Shown: positions 51,297-59,739 of the stretch, one piece after another
How positions within the stretch are numbered: position 1 is the first letter of the stretch
Layout: every line of letters starts with the position of its first letter
Assembly: GCA_041396845.1 (NCBI GenBank)
Contig: JAWKXU010000003.1
Coordinates: 62,001-126,000, forward strand
DNA: 64,000 nt
Reading direction: 5' to 3'
Origin: JAWKXU01 sp020446465
GTDB taxonomy: Bacteria > Pseudomonadota > Alphaproteobacteria > Sphingomonadales > Sphingomonadaceae
The notes under the pieces: generated by a model
What the model was told of the DNA's origin: nothing
Database searches by the model: none
The model's input: only the letters and a program-made list of their open reading frames with translations
Made by a program: the position numbers and the translations under genes

Positions 51297-52806
51297 GGGG
51301 TTGTTGAAAAAGTCGCGCCGTTCTGATTCACTGTGTCGAGGCAGTGGGAGGTGGCATCATGCTTGGCTGCAAAGAGCGGGGTCAGCTTGAGCTTTTCATT
51401 ACGGGGTCGCTTCGTCAGCTGATCCCGGACGATCACGTCCTGGCGCGGGTGGACCGGGTTCTCGATCTGAGATGGCTGCGCGACGAGGTCAGCGACCTTT
51501 ACTGCGCTGACAATGGCCGTCCCGGTATCGATCCCGAGGTTGCGGTCCGGCTGATGCTCGCCGGGTTCCTGCTTGGTATCGTGCATGACCGCCGGCTGAT
51601 GCGCGAGGCGCATGTGAACCTGGCGATCCGCTGGTTTTGCGGTTTCGCGCTACATGAGCCGTTGCCGGATCATTCTTCGCTGACGCGCATTCGTCAGCGC
51701 TGGGGGGCTGAGCGTTTCCGCCTGATATTCGAGCGCACGGTTCAGGCCTGCATTGCCGCGAAGATTGCGACCGGCGAAGTTGTCCATCTCGACGCCTCGT
51801 TGATCCGTGCCCATGTCAGCTGGGACTCGCTGGCTGTTCGCCACGCCGATGCGGTCACTGAGGCGAACGACGAAACGCCTTTCGGCAATCGCAAGAAGGG
51901 CAGGTCGAAGAAGGTTTGTGTCACCGATCCCGACGCGACCATGGCGACCAACGGCCGCAACCGCCGACTTGAACCGGCCTACAAACAGCATACCGCCGTG
52001 GACGATGTCGCCGGCGTCATCGTCGATGTCGAGGTTGCGACTGGTGAAGAGAACGAAGGCATGGCTGTGGCCGCACGGCTCGACGCCATCGTCGTAACGA
52101 CCGGGGCGGCGATGGAGGTGGCTACGATGGATGCCGGTTATGCCTATGCCAAGGTTTTCCGCGCGCTTGAGGACCGTGAGATCGAAGGTGTGGTTCCGAC
52201 CAAGGCTGAACCGCCGCCGGGCAAGGTCATTCCCACCCGTCGCTTCAAGTTCGATGCGCGCCACAACATCGCTCGCTGCCCGAGAGGCAAGATCCTGCAC
52301 CCCAGGGGCAAGCTTCAGCGCGGAGCGTTTCAGCATTTTCAGGCCAATGCCAAAGATTGCGCGGCATGCCCGCTCAAAACCCGCTGTGTCAGCCCGTCGC
52401 GTTATGGTCGTGTGGTCGTGTTCAATGTCAATCACCCATCATTGCTACGGGCGCGGCGTAAACGGTTACGGTGGGGTGAACGAGAAGAACGGCTCTATCA
52501 GCGTCACCGTTGGCGGGTCGAAGGCGTCCATGGCGAAGCTAAAACCTGGCATGGTCTTGCGCGTGCCGTTCGGCGCGGCCTCAATAACATGCGCATCCAG
52601 GCATTCCTCACCGCCGCCGCGATTAACCTCAAGCGGCTCGCCGCTGCCCTGATTGCGCTGATTTAAGTGATTTTGAACACCCATACGCGCCGGAAACAGT
52701 TGCACAGATGCGGTATCGCTTGATCGTGCGGCCCAGTCGCAAAACTCGTGACATTGGTAGGCCATCCGCATCAGATCGACGATAACCAGGCTTTTTCAAC
52801 AACCCC
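51297..52806 (+). mobile_element. IS1182-type insertion sequence, 1510 bp
   Basis: Terminal inverted repeats of 16 bp: GGGGTTGTTGAAAAAG at the left end and its exact complement at the right end. Flanked by the 5-bp direct repeat ATTGT (51292-51296 and 52807-52811). It carries one transposase gene and interrupts a prophage fibre-block gene. The exactly matching duplication and restorable frame indicate a fairly recent insertion. Confidence 0.9.
51359..52666 (+). CDS. IS1182-family transposase
   Basis: A 435-residue DDE transposase: N-terminal DUF772 domain (LFITGSLRQLIPDDHVLARV, GRPGIDPEVAVRLMLAGFLL), first catalytic Asp near VVHLDASLIRAH, second near VATMDAGYAYAKV, and the C-terminal Glu in RWRVEGVHGEAKTWHGL. 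A Cys cluster (CAACPLKTRC) precedes the last part. Start 51359 has GGGAGG 8 bp upstream. The gene seems intact, so the element may be active. Confidence 0.92.
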   Translation: MLGCKERGQLELFITGSLRQLIPDDHVLARVDRVLDLRWLRDEVSDLYCADNGRPGIDPEVAVRLMLAGFLLGIVHDRRLMREAHVNLAIRWFCGFALHEPLPDHSSLTRIRQRWGAERFRLIFERTVQACIAAKIATGEVVHLDASLIRAHVSWDSLAVRHADAVTEANDETPFGNRKKGRSKKVCVTDPDATMATNGRNRRLEPAYKQHTAVDDVAGVIVDVEVATGEENEGMAVAARLDAIVVTTGAAMEVATMDAGYAYAKVFRALEDREIEGVVPTKAEPPPGKVIPTRRFKFDARHNIARCPRGKILHPRGKLQRGAFQHFQANAKDCAACPLKTRCVSPSRYGRVVVFNVNHPSLLRARRKRLRWGEREERLYQRHRWRVEGVHGEAKTWHGLARAVRRGLNNMRIQAFLTAAAINLKRLAAALIALI

Positions 52807-53352
52807 ATTGTGCACGACTGGCTGGAAATGACCGGCGATGGTCTCTACGCCCGCGTTGTGGATGGCGCTGTTGTCGCTTTTCCATACACCACGGCCATGC
52901 TGCGCGCTGATTTTCCGAAAAGCTGGCCTGTCACCGATCCGATCATGCTGATGGATGGCGAACATGACGTGGTCGCAGTTGCGCCGGTCGAACCGCCAGT
53001 GGCGTCCGCCGGACAAATCGCGGAACAGGCTTCGCCAGTGCTGGTCGATGGCCAATGGACGCAAGCATGGACCGTGCGCGGGTTGTCGGCACAGGAACAG
53101 GCGGCCCTTGTCCCGCAGGTTGTTTCCATGCGGCAGGCGCGTCTGGCGTTGCTGGGGTCGGGCAACCTCGCCGCCGTGGACGCGGCCATCGCCTCGCTGC
53201 CGTCGCCACAAAAGGAAGCGGCCCAGATCGAATGGGAGTATGCAACCGAAGTCCAGCGTGACAGCGCGTTGATCGCTTCGCTTGCCCCCGCGCTCGGCAT
53301 GAATGATGCAGCGATCGATACGCTGTTTGTTGCTGCGGCAGCCATCGCATGA
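52807..53352 (+). pseudogene. 3' part of the IS-split tail-fibre-assembly-like gene
   Basis: Begins with the second copy of the target duplication and continues in the same frame as the 5' fragment (WIV|HDWLEMTGDG). It codes for about 180 residues: a VDGAVVAFPYTTAMLRADFP module, a middle VDGQWTQAWTVRGLSAQEQA and a helical C-terminus (RDSALIASLAPALGMND) like DUF4376/tail-assembly chaperone proteins. An internal GTG could allow a truncated product, but there is no good ribosome-binding site. Its stop overlaps the next start (ATGA). Confidence 0.82.
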
Positions 53353-53711
53353 CGTGGCTGCTGATCTTCGCCACCTATGTCGCGCTGTCCATGGTGCTGG
53401 CCTTCTGGCTACGGCACCGCGCGCCGATTTTCCAGCGGCTGAATGATGTAAACTGGCTGGCGCTTGTTCTGATCGATATCAGCGTGGCATTCTGCCTCTT
53501 CGGCCTGCTTTACATTCTGTCGATCTATCAGGAACGGCCCGACCCGCGCGAAACGCTATCATCCGTTGTTGGCCGCCACGCCATAGCCGGAAAACGCTGG
53601 GCCACATGGGCCGCCAGTGCGATTGACTGGATTTTCCTGATCCTCACCAGCCAGCGCGATCACTGTTTGAAAGAAGCCCTGAAGCACATGGAGAAATCCT
53701 ATGGCGATTGA
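53349..53711 (+). CDS. Small phage membrane protein
   Basis: A 120-residue protein with two or three hydrophobic helices (LLIFATYVALSMVLAFWL, WLALVLIDISVAFCLFGLLYILSIY and a weaker WAASAIDWIFLILTS). It is coupled to the fibre-assembly pseudogene by ATGA. Its presence in the fibre block is unusual; a superinfection-exclusion or lysogenic-conversion role is conceivable but unsupported. Confidence 0.62.
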   Translation: MTWLLIFATYVALSMVLAFWLRHRAPIFQRLNDVNWLALVLIDISVAFCLFGLLYILSIYQERPDPRETLSSVVGRHAIAGKRWATWAASAIDWIFLILTSQRDHCLKEALKHMEKSYGD

Positions 53712-53802
53712 GTTTACCTTCCATGGGAAACAGCGTCCGCGCGATGGCACCGGCGTGAAACTGTCAATCGCGTCCGCAGGTTCATGGCTGAATATCAGCT
53801 AA
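53701..53802 (+). CDS. 33-residue overlapping small protein
   Basis: A short frame starting MAIEFTFHGKQRP and ending SAGSWLNIS, overlapping the end of the preceding gene by 11 bp. GGAG lies 8 bp before its ATG, which is the main support. It ends just before the third control motif. No known family; it may be a leader or a structural micro-protein. Confidence 0.4.
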   Translation: MAIEFTFHGKQRPRDGTGVKLSIASAGSWLNIS

Positions 53803-53807
53803 CCTGG

Positions 53808-53836
53808 CCACACTCCTAACCGCGCTTTTAACGAGG
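53808..53836. promoter_or_regulatory. Candidate phage late-gene control motif, copy 3
   Basis: ccacactcctaaccgcgctt followed by ttaacgagg, 31 bp upstream of baseplate gene V. It matches copies 1 and 2 in the CCxCACTC half and the GCTTTTAA element. It would open the transcript of V-W-FI-FII-E-T-U-D. Confidence 0.5.
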
Positions 53837-53867
53837 CCGCGCGCTCGCTTTCGCGCGTGGTCTTGGC

Positions 53868-54455
53868 ATGGCAGAGTCCATGCCCGATACCGTTTCCGAT
53901 CCCCTGCAGATTATTCGCGTGGGCCGCGTCACAGCGGTCAATCGCGGTGCTGCCACCTGTCAGGTGGAGGTGGGCGATCCGCTGAACGGCGGATATGTCA
54001 CCACTGACATTCAATGGTCCGCCATGCGCGCAGGCAAGACCATCGTCTGGTCCCCGCCCAGCGTTGACGAACAGATCGTGCTGCTTTGCCCCGATGGGGA
54101 CATTGCCCAGGCGGTGGCCATGCCCGGCCTGTTTTCCACGCTCTATCCGGCACCCGGCAACGGTTCGCGTGAATTCGTTCAGTTCGAAGACGGCGCGGAA
54201 TTCGGTTACGACCCGGACGAAAACGCAGCCGATATCGCCCTGCCCGCCGGTGCCACGCTGACCATCAAATCGACCGGCGGCGTCTTCATCGAAGGCGATG
54301 TGGCGGTGGAAGGCAAGATCACCGCGACCGATATCATCACGTCTGACATTGACGTGCAGGCACGGCCCGGAACGCCGGGCGAAGTCAGCCTGGTCCGCCA
54401 TATCCACGGCAGCGCACCAACCGGCAACGTGCCGGAACCGGACCCTGAACCATGA
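53868..54455 (+). CDS. V: P2-like baseplate spike protein V
   Basis: A 195-residue protein (P2 V is 211) with an OB-like N-terminal domain (IIRVGRVTAVNRGAATCQVEVG) and a C-terminal beta-helix spike (GATLTIKSTGGVFIEGDVAVEGKITATDI) ending in a possible tip HIHGSAP. It pierces the outer membrane at infection. It lies 31 bp after control motif copy 3 and is coupled to W by ATGA. Confidence 0.92.
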   Translation: MAESMPDTVSDPLQIIRVGRVTAVNRGAATCQVEVGDPLNGGYVTTDIQWSAMRAGKTIVWSPPSVDEQIVLLCPDGDIAQAVAMPGLFSTLYPAPGNGSREFVQFEDGAEFGYDPDENAADIALPAGATLTIKSTGGVFIEGDVAVEGKITATDIITSDIDVQARPGTPGEVSLVRHIHGSAPTGNVPEPDPEP

Positions 54456-54835
54456 CCGGCATGAGCCGCACCACCGGCAAGGCGCTGGGTGGCAATGACC
54501 ATCTGGCCCAATCGATCGGCGATATCCTGTCCACCCCGTTGGGCAGCCGGGTGATGCGCCGCGATTATGGATCGATGCTGCCTGACCTGATCGATCATCC
54601 GCTGAACGGTGACAATCGCCTGCTGGTCTATGCCGCCACGGCGATGGCGATCCGCCGTTGGGAACCGCGCTTTCGCCTCAAACGCTGCCGCCTTGCCGCT
54701 GCGCTGGAAGAACCGGGCCAGTCCAGCCTGACGCTGGAAGGTGAACGCACCGACCTGCCCGCCGCCAACAGCCACGTTGTGCTGTCCATCCCCATCCGAA
54801 CCGGCGGGGCCAGCCCCGTTCAACCGTTTTCCTAA
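54452..54835 (+). CDS. W: P2-like baseplate wedge protein W (gp25-like)
   Basis: A 127-residue protein with the GPW/gp25 lysozyme-like fold: NDHLAQSIGDILSTPLGSRV, MRRDYGSMLPDLIDHPLN and IRRWEPRFRLKRCRL. P2 W is of similar length (115). It bridges the baseplate hub and wedges and serves as the starting point for sheath assembly. In P2 J follows W; here the sheath gene follows directly. Confidence 0.92.
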   Translation: MTGMSRTTGKALGGNDHLAQSIGDILSTPLGSRVMRRDYGSMLPDLIDHPLNGDNRLLVYAATAMAIRRWEPRFRLKRCRLAAALEEPGQSSLTLEGERTDLPAANSHVVLSIPIRTGGASPVQPFS

Positions 54836-54850
54836 AAAGGAGCCAGTCCC

Positions 54851-56029
54851 ATGCCCTTCCTTCATGGCATCAAGGTCAACGAAATCAACGAAGGCACCCG
54901 CCCGATCAAGCCGGGTGCAACGGCCATCATCGGGCTGGTCGCCACCGCCAGCCATTCCGACGATGGTGAAAAAGACGCCGCCGTGCAGGCTGCTTTCCCG
55001 CTCAACACGCCGGTGCTGGTCACCAGCGTGCGAAAGGCGATTGGCGAGGCTGGCGATACCGGCACGCTGAAGCCGGCCCTGCAGGCGATTGCAGACCAGA
55101 CCAGCCCCATCATCATCGTGGTGCGCGTTGCGACAGGCGAAGGCGCTGACGAAGCCGCCATCGCCGCCGATCAGGAAACCAAGATCATCGGTGACGTGGT
55201 CGATAACGTATATACCGGCATGAACGCCTTTCTCGCTGCCGAAGCGCAAACGGGCGTGCGCCCCCGCATCCTTGGCGTGCCCGGTTTTGACAATCAGGCG
55301 GTGACCACTGCCCTGATCCCCATCGCACAGAAACTGCGCGCCATGGTCTATGCCCAGGCGACAGGCGATTCTGTTGCCGAAGCGAAAACCTATGGCGAAA
55401 ACTTTGGCCAGCGAGAACTGATGCTGCTGTGGCCCCGGTTCGAAAACGCTTTTCTGGGTGACACCGTGGCCCGCGCCATGGGTCTGCGCGCCAAGATTGA
55501 TGAGGAAATCGGCTTCCACAAAACCATTTCCAACGTGGTTGTGAACGGCGTGACCGGCCTCGATCGCGATGTGTTCTTTGACCTCAACGATCAGGACAGC
55601 GATGCAGGCGTGCTGAACGATGGCAACATCGTCGCCCTGATCCGCCGCGATGGCTATCGTTTCTGGGGCAACCGCACGTTGAGCAGCGAACCGCTGTTCG
55701 CCTTTGAAAGTGCGGTTCGCACCGCGCAGGTGCTGCAGGATGAAATGGTCGAAGGGCTGATCTGGGCTGTCGACAAGCCTATAACCCGCGTGCTGATCCG
55801 CGATATCATCGAAACGATCAACGCCCGGTTCCGCCGCCTTGTCGCCACGGGCAAGCTGATCGGCGCGACTGCTTGGTTCGACCCGGACCTCAACCCGGCA
55901 GAACAGCTCGCCGCCGGGCAGCTGGCGATCGATTACGATTACACGCCCGCCGCCCCATTGGAAGGGCTGGAACTCAACCAGCGCATCACTGACCGTTACT
56001 ACGCGAACTTCGCGGACCTGGTCGCCTGA
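54851..56029 (+). CDS. FI: P2-like contractile tail sheath protein (FI)
   Basis: A 392-residue sheath subunit (P2 FI is 396). It begins PFLHGIKVNEINEGTRPIKP and shows the family core ATAIIGLVATA, GVPGFDNQAVTTAL, GTGFWGxR-like RFWGNRTLSSEP and the C-terminal DYDYTPAAPLEGLELNQRIT. Contraction of about hundred-copy sheath drives the tube through the envelope. AAGGAG lies 9 bp before the ATG. Confidence 0.95.
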   Translation: MPFLHGIKVNEINEGTRPIKPGATAIIGLVATASHSDDGEKDAAVQAAFPLNTPVLVTSVRKAIGEAGDTGTLKPALQAIADQTSPIIIVVRVATGEGADEAAIAADQETKIIGDVVDNVYTGMNAFLAAEAQTGVRPRILGVPGFDNQAVTTALIPIAQKLRAMVYAQATGDSVAEAKTYGENFGQRELMLLWPRFENAFLGDTVARAMGLRAKIDEEIGFHKTISNVVVNGVTGLDRDVFFDLNDQDSDAGVLNDGNIVALIRRDGYRFWGNRTLSSEPLFAFESAVRTAQVLQDEMVEGLIWAVDKPITRVLIRDIIETINARFRRLVATGKLIGATAWFDPDLNPAEQLAAGQLAIDYDYTPAAPLEGLELNQRITDRYYANFADLVA

Positions 56030-56073
56030 TCGCCTGCCACCTGAAACCCTGATTTAGCGAAAGGAAGCCCGAC

Positions 56074-56589
56074 ATGGCCCTGCCCCGCAAGCTCAAGAAA
56101 ATGCACCTTTACGGCAATGGCGAAAGCTACCTGTCCGATGCAGCCGAAGTCACCCTGCCCAAAATCAGCCACGCGATGGAAGACTGGCGCGATGGCGGAA
56201 TGCTTGGCCCGGTCAAGATCGACATGGGGCTGGAAGCCATGGAATGCGAATGGACGCTGGGCGGCATGGTGCCGCACGCGATCAAGCAAATGGGCGCGGT
56301 CGAACTCGATGCCCAGATGCTGCGCTTCATGGGGGCATATCAGGGGGACACCGATGGCGCTGTCAGTTCCGTCGATATCCTGATGCGCGGTCGCCATCAG
56401 GAACTGGATCGCGGCAATGCCAAGCCGGGCGATGCCACCGAACACAAGTTCAAGACCGTGCTGTCTTACTACAAGGAAACGCTGGACGGTGAAGAACTGA
56501 TGGAAATCGACATGGTGCGCGGGATTTACATCGTGGGCGGCGTGGATCGCCACGCTGAACTGCGCGCAGCCATCGGCCTCGAATACTGA
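56074..56589 (+). CDS. FII: P2-like tail tube protein (FII)
   Basis: A 171-residue tube subunit, nearly identical in length to P2 FII (172). Segments ALPRKLKKMHLYGNGESYL, GLEAMECEWTLGG and LSYYKETLDGEELMEIDMV fit the family. It polymerises into the inner tube around the tape measure. It follows the sheath gene by 44 bp with AAAGGA upstream. Confidence 0.94.
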   Translation: MALPRKLKKMHLYGNGESYLSDAAEVTLPKISHAMEDWRDGGMLGPVKIDMGLEAMECEWTLGGMVPHAIKQMGAVELDAQMLRFMGAYQGDTDGAVSSVDILMRGRHQELDRGNAKPGDATEHKFKTVLSYYKETLDGEELMEIDMVRGIYIVGGVDRHAELRAAIGLEY

Positions 56590-56668
56590 TTTTTGAGGTT
56601 CGCCGGGCCGGGTTTCACGCGGTGCCATGCCCGGCGGACACCTGACCAACCGCGTGAAGGAAAACCGC

Positions 56669-56989
56669 ATGACCGAAACGACTGAACAGGCCGCCAGCGC
56701 CAACCTCGTAACCGTTGAACTTGGCAAACCGATCAAACGCGGGCAGCAGGAAATCACGAATATCCAGTTGCGCGAGCCGAACGCAGGCGAAATGCGCGGC
56801 CTTTCTATGGTCGATGTTGCCAAGCTGGAAACCGACACGATCATAAAGCTGATCCCCCGCATCAGCATCCCCCCTCTTCTGGCAGATGAAGTTGGCGCCA
56901 TGGCACCGAACGATTTCTTTGCTGTTGCTACCGAGGTGGCGAATTTTTTGCTGCCGGCGGGGATGAGGCAAGAATCCTCGCCGACATAA
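56669..56989 (+). CDS. E: P2-like tail assembly chaperone E
   Basis: A 106-residue protein (P2 E is 91) with VTVELGKPIKRGQQEITNIQ and LREPNAGEMRGLSMVD, as in the phage tail assembly protein E family. ATG 56669 has AAGGA 8 bp upstream. Near its 3' end it contains T TTT TTG (56944-56950) in the correct phase for a -1 frameshift into E'. It chaperones tape-measure and tube assembly. Confidence 0.9.
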   Translation: MTETTEQAASANLVTVELGKPIKRGQQEITNIQLREPNAGEMRGLSMVDVAKLETDTIIKLIPRISIPPLLADEVGAMAPNDFFAVATEVANFLLPAGMRQESSPT

Positions 56990-57120
56990 AGGACTCGATG
57001 GCGAACATCGCCATCGCGTTCCACTGGTCGCCAGAGTGCATGGAAAGGATGTCCCTTACCGAATTGGCCGACTGGGAACGACTGGCGATTGAAAAACTCG
57101 AAATGCTTCACAAGGGCTGA
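56944..57120 (+). CDS. E': E' extension, made by -1 frameshift from E (gpE+E')
   Basis: The heptamer T TTT TTG (56944-56950) lies in the E frame; slipping by -1 opens a frame that runs to 57120 (FAAGGDEARILADIKDSMAN and on to EKLEMLHKG). The fusion would have 94 residues of E plus about 56 of E', 150 in all, similar to P2 E+E' (142). The extension contains FHWSPECMERMSLTELADWER, which resembles GpE family proteins. A start at 56998 could also make E' alone. It ends 2 bp before the tape-measure ATG. Confidence 0.85.
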   Translation, partial: FFAAGGDEARILADIKDSMANIAIAFHWSPECMERMSLTELADWERLAIEKLEMLHKG

Positions 57121-57122
57121 CC

Positions 57123-59360
57123 ATGGATCGCGATCTACGCCTTAAACTGATCTTTGCCGGACTCGATAAATTGAGCGGGCCGATCCGTGGCATCAGCAGC
57201 AATACACAGAAACTGACCCGCGACATGCGGGAAACGACTGCCGCGATCCGAAAACTCGAAAAATCACAAGGGGCGATCAATACCTTTCGATCCTTGAAAA
57301 AGGAAATGGTCAGCACAGGCCGGGAACTCGAAAACGCACGAAAAAAGTCTGAAAGGTTGGGCCGTGAACTCGCCCAGACGGACAAGCCAACCGCCAAGCT
57401 ACGCCGAGAATTTGCGGCTGCAAAGCGGGAGGTCACCCGTCTGGAAAATCGTTTCGAGCAACAGAACCGGACTTTGCGAACGACGCGCCGCCAATTGTCG
57501 GAAGCGGGAATAGATACGAAGAATTTGGCCAAACACCAACGCGACCTGACGAACAGGGTCAAAAAGGCCAATCAAGAACTGGAAACGCAGAAAAAGCGCC
57601 TTCAGCAGGTTCGCGATGCAAACGAACGCGCCCAGAAGGTGAGGAATTTGGGCGGGAAAATTTCCGGCGTTGGTGCGCGCGCTTCCATCGGAATTACAGC
57701 ACCTGTCGTGGCTGTTGGGGCATCGTCATTTCAGGCCGCAACCGACGCAATGGAACTGGAATCCGCCTTCGAGGTAACATTCGGCAATTCGGCCAAGCGA
57801 ATGAAGGCGTGGGCTGAAGACACTGGCAACACAATGCAGCGTTCCACCCAGGAAATGATGGCCATGGCAATGGCCTATCAGGATATCCTGAAAAAGCAGG
57901 TTGGCGACAAAAAAGCTGTCGATATGACGAAAAGCCTAACTGTGCTGACCCAAGACCTCGCCAGCTTCAAGAACCTGTCAAACGAGGTAGCCCAACAGAA
58001 AATCTTTTCCGGCCTGATTGGCGAAGCCGAACCGCTCCGGGCTGTTGGTGTTCTGCTGTCTGACGCAGCGGTCCAGGCGAAAGCCAATCAAATGGGGTTG
58101 GAGAAAGTCGGTGGGAAGTTCACCGAAGGCTCCAAAGTCGTTGCCCGCTTCGCTTTGATACAAGAACAACTGGCGGACGCATCGGGGGACGTTCTTCGCA
58201 CACAGGATAGCACCGCCAACAAGTTGAAGGCGGCAAACGCTGCATGGGATGAACTGAAAGTCAAAGTTGGCGAAGAACTGCTACCCAAACTGAACCCTGT
58301 GATAGACAAGATCACCGCACTTCTTGATCGCTTCACAAACCTGCCAGACGGGCTTCAGACATTCATCATCAGCATGGCATTGATCGCTGCGCTGGCTGGC
58401 CCCATCCTGATCGGTGTGGGTGGGTTGGTTGCTGCCTTTGGCGCATTGGCGGGCGGAGCCGCTGCTGTCGGAATCGGATTGGCCCCTCTTATCGGAATTG
58501 TTCTTGCCATCGCCGCTGTTGTGGGTGGCGCGGCCTACCTCATCTATAACAATTGGGGCACCATCAGTTCCGGCATATCGGAGGCATTGGCCCCGATAAT
58601 GAACATCGTCAGTAAACTGGGCGAACTTTTCATGGTCCTGTGGAATGGCCCATTAGGACAGAAATTGCAGATCGCAGGGCAGCTTATCATGGCGATTGGC
58701 GGCGTCATCGTGAGCATTCTGGGTGGCACGGCGATGATGGTGGTGGAAACATTCGGGACAATCGCCAAGACGACATTCGATATCATCGGCCATGCGCTCG
58801 ATTTCATCATCGCGATTCTCACAGGCGACTTTGCCGGGGCGTGGGAAGCGATCAAAGGCATCGCCTTGAGCGCGATAGAAGGTGTTGCGTCCATCATTCA
58901 GGGGTTTGTCGGGAACTTCAAATCTATCGGTGGTGCCTTGATCGACGGACTTATTTCAGGGTTTCAGGCTGGCTTCGATCTGGTCAAATCGAAAGTCAGT
59001 GAACTGGCCAGTTTCATTCCGGATTGGCTGAAAAAACCTTTGGGCATCAACTCACCCAGCAAGGTGTTCATGCATTTGGGCGGTTCGATTCCGCAAGGGT
59101 TGGCAGTCGGTATCGACCGGGGCAGCAAGGTTCCAAAGCTGTCTGTTAGGCGCATGGCCACCGGCGTGGCAGGCGCAATGGCGGTATCCAGCCCGGCGAT
59201 GGCAGGTGGCAGCACCACCGGAAACCAGCCTGCCACCAGCATCACAATCAACGTGCAGCAACGTGCGGGCGAAGATGGCGAGGCGCTGGCCCGGCGCGTG
59301 GCAGACCTGATCGACCAGCGCGCCCGCGTGCGCCAGCGCGGGAGCTATCGCGATGCCTGA
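57123..59360 (+). CDS. T: P2-like tail tape measure protein (gpT)
   Basis: A 745-residue protein (P2 T is 815). N-terminal 180 residues are coiled coil (KLTRDMRETTAAIRKLEKSQ, REFAAAKREVTRLENRFEQQ). A central hydrophobic region (about 410-490, FIISMALIAALAGPILIGVG) and further membrane-like helices (about 520-600) are typical of tape measures. Near the C-terminus SPSKVFMHLGGSIPQGLAVG is a common tape-measure motif. It sets tail length and is ejected ahead of DNA. Lower GC than neighbouring genes in its first third. Confidence 0.93.
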   Translation: MDRDLRLKLIFAGLDKLSGPIRGISSNTQKLTRDMRETTAAIRKLEKSQGAINTFRSLKKEMVSTGRELENARKKSERLGRELAQTDKPTAKLRREFAAAKREVTRLENRFEQQNRTLRTTRRQLSEAGIDTKNLAKHQRDLTNRVKKANQELETQKKRLQQVRDANERAQKVRNLGGKISGVGARASIGITAPVVAVGASSFQAATDAMELESAFEVTFGNSAKRMKAWAEDTGNTMQRSTQEMMAMAMAYQDILKKQVGDKKAVDMTKSLTVLTQDLASFKNLSNEVAQQKIFSGLIGEAEPLRAVGVLLSDAAVQAKANQMGLEKVGGKFTEGSKVVARFALIQEQLADASGDVLRTQDSTANKLKAANAAWDELKVKVGEELLPKLNPVIDKITALLDRFTNLPDGLQTFIISMALIAALAGPILIGVGGLVAAFGALAGGAAAVGIGLAPLIGIVLAIAAVVGGAAYLIYNNWGTISSGISEALAPIMNIVSKLGELFMVLWNGPLGQKLQIAGQLIMAIGGVIVSILGGTAMMVVETFGTIAKTTFDIIGHALDFIIAILTGDFAGAWEAIKGIALSAIEGVASIIQGFVGNFKSIGGALIDGLISGFQAGFDLVKSKVSELASFIPDWLKKPLGINSPSKVFMHLGGSIPQGLAVGIDRGSKVPKLSVRRMATGVAGAMAVSSPAMAGGSTTGNQPATSITINVQQRAGEDGEALARRVADLIDQRARVRQRGSYRDA

Positions 59361-59739
59361 CAAACTTTTGACGCTCGGCATGTTCGTGTTCGGCATGGGC
59401 CGCCTGAATTATCAGGAATTTGAACGCCGCACATCGTGGAAGCACGGCAAGACGCCCCGCTTTGGCGCGCGCGATGCAGGCCAGTTCCTTGGCCCCGGTG
59501 AACAGACCATCACCATCACCGGCCTGTTGGTGCCCGAAATTTATGGCAGCTATGGCGAGATTGAGCGGCTGCATGAAATGGCAGGCACGGGTGAAATCTA
59601 TCCGTTGTTGCTGGGCACGGGCGAAGTTCTGGGCGAATTCCGCGTGCTGGGCATTGACGAACGCTGGCGCACATTGATGGGCGGCGGCAGGCCGCGCCAT
59701 CTGGATTTCAGCATGGACCTTGACCGCGCGGACGGCTGA
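59353..59739 (+). CDS. U: P2-like tail protein U
   Basis: A 128-residue protein of the phage tail protein U family (P2 U is 159): LLTLGMFVFGMGRLNYQEFE at the start, GPGEQTITITGLLVPEIYGS in the middle and RPRHLDFSMDLDR at the end. It overlaps the tape-measure gene by 8 bp and couples to D by TGATG. It terminates tail growth or links to the baseplate hub. Confidence 0.9.
   Translation: MPDKLLTLGMFVFGMGRLNYQEFERRTSWKHGKTPRFGARDAGQFLGPGEQTITITGLLVPEIYGSYGEIERLHEMAGTGEIYPLLLGTGEVLGEFRVLGIDERWRTLMGGGRPRHLDFSMDLDRADG

Noticed and set aside
54206..55519. A 437-codon minus-strand frame opposite baseplate W and the sheath gene
   Set aside because: Covers highly conserved plus-strand P2 genes and has no recognisable domain.
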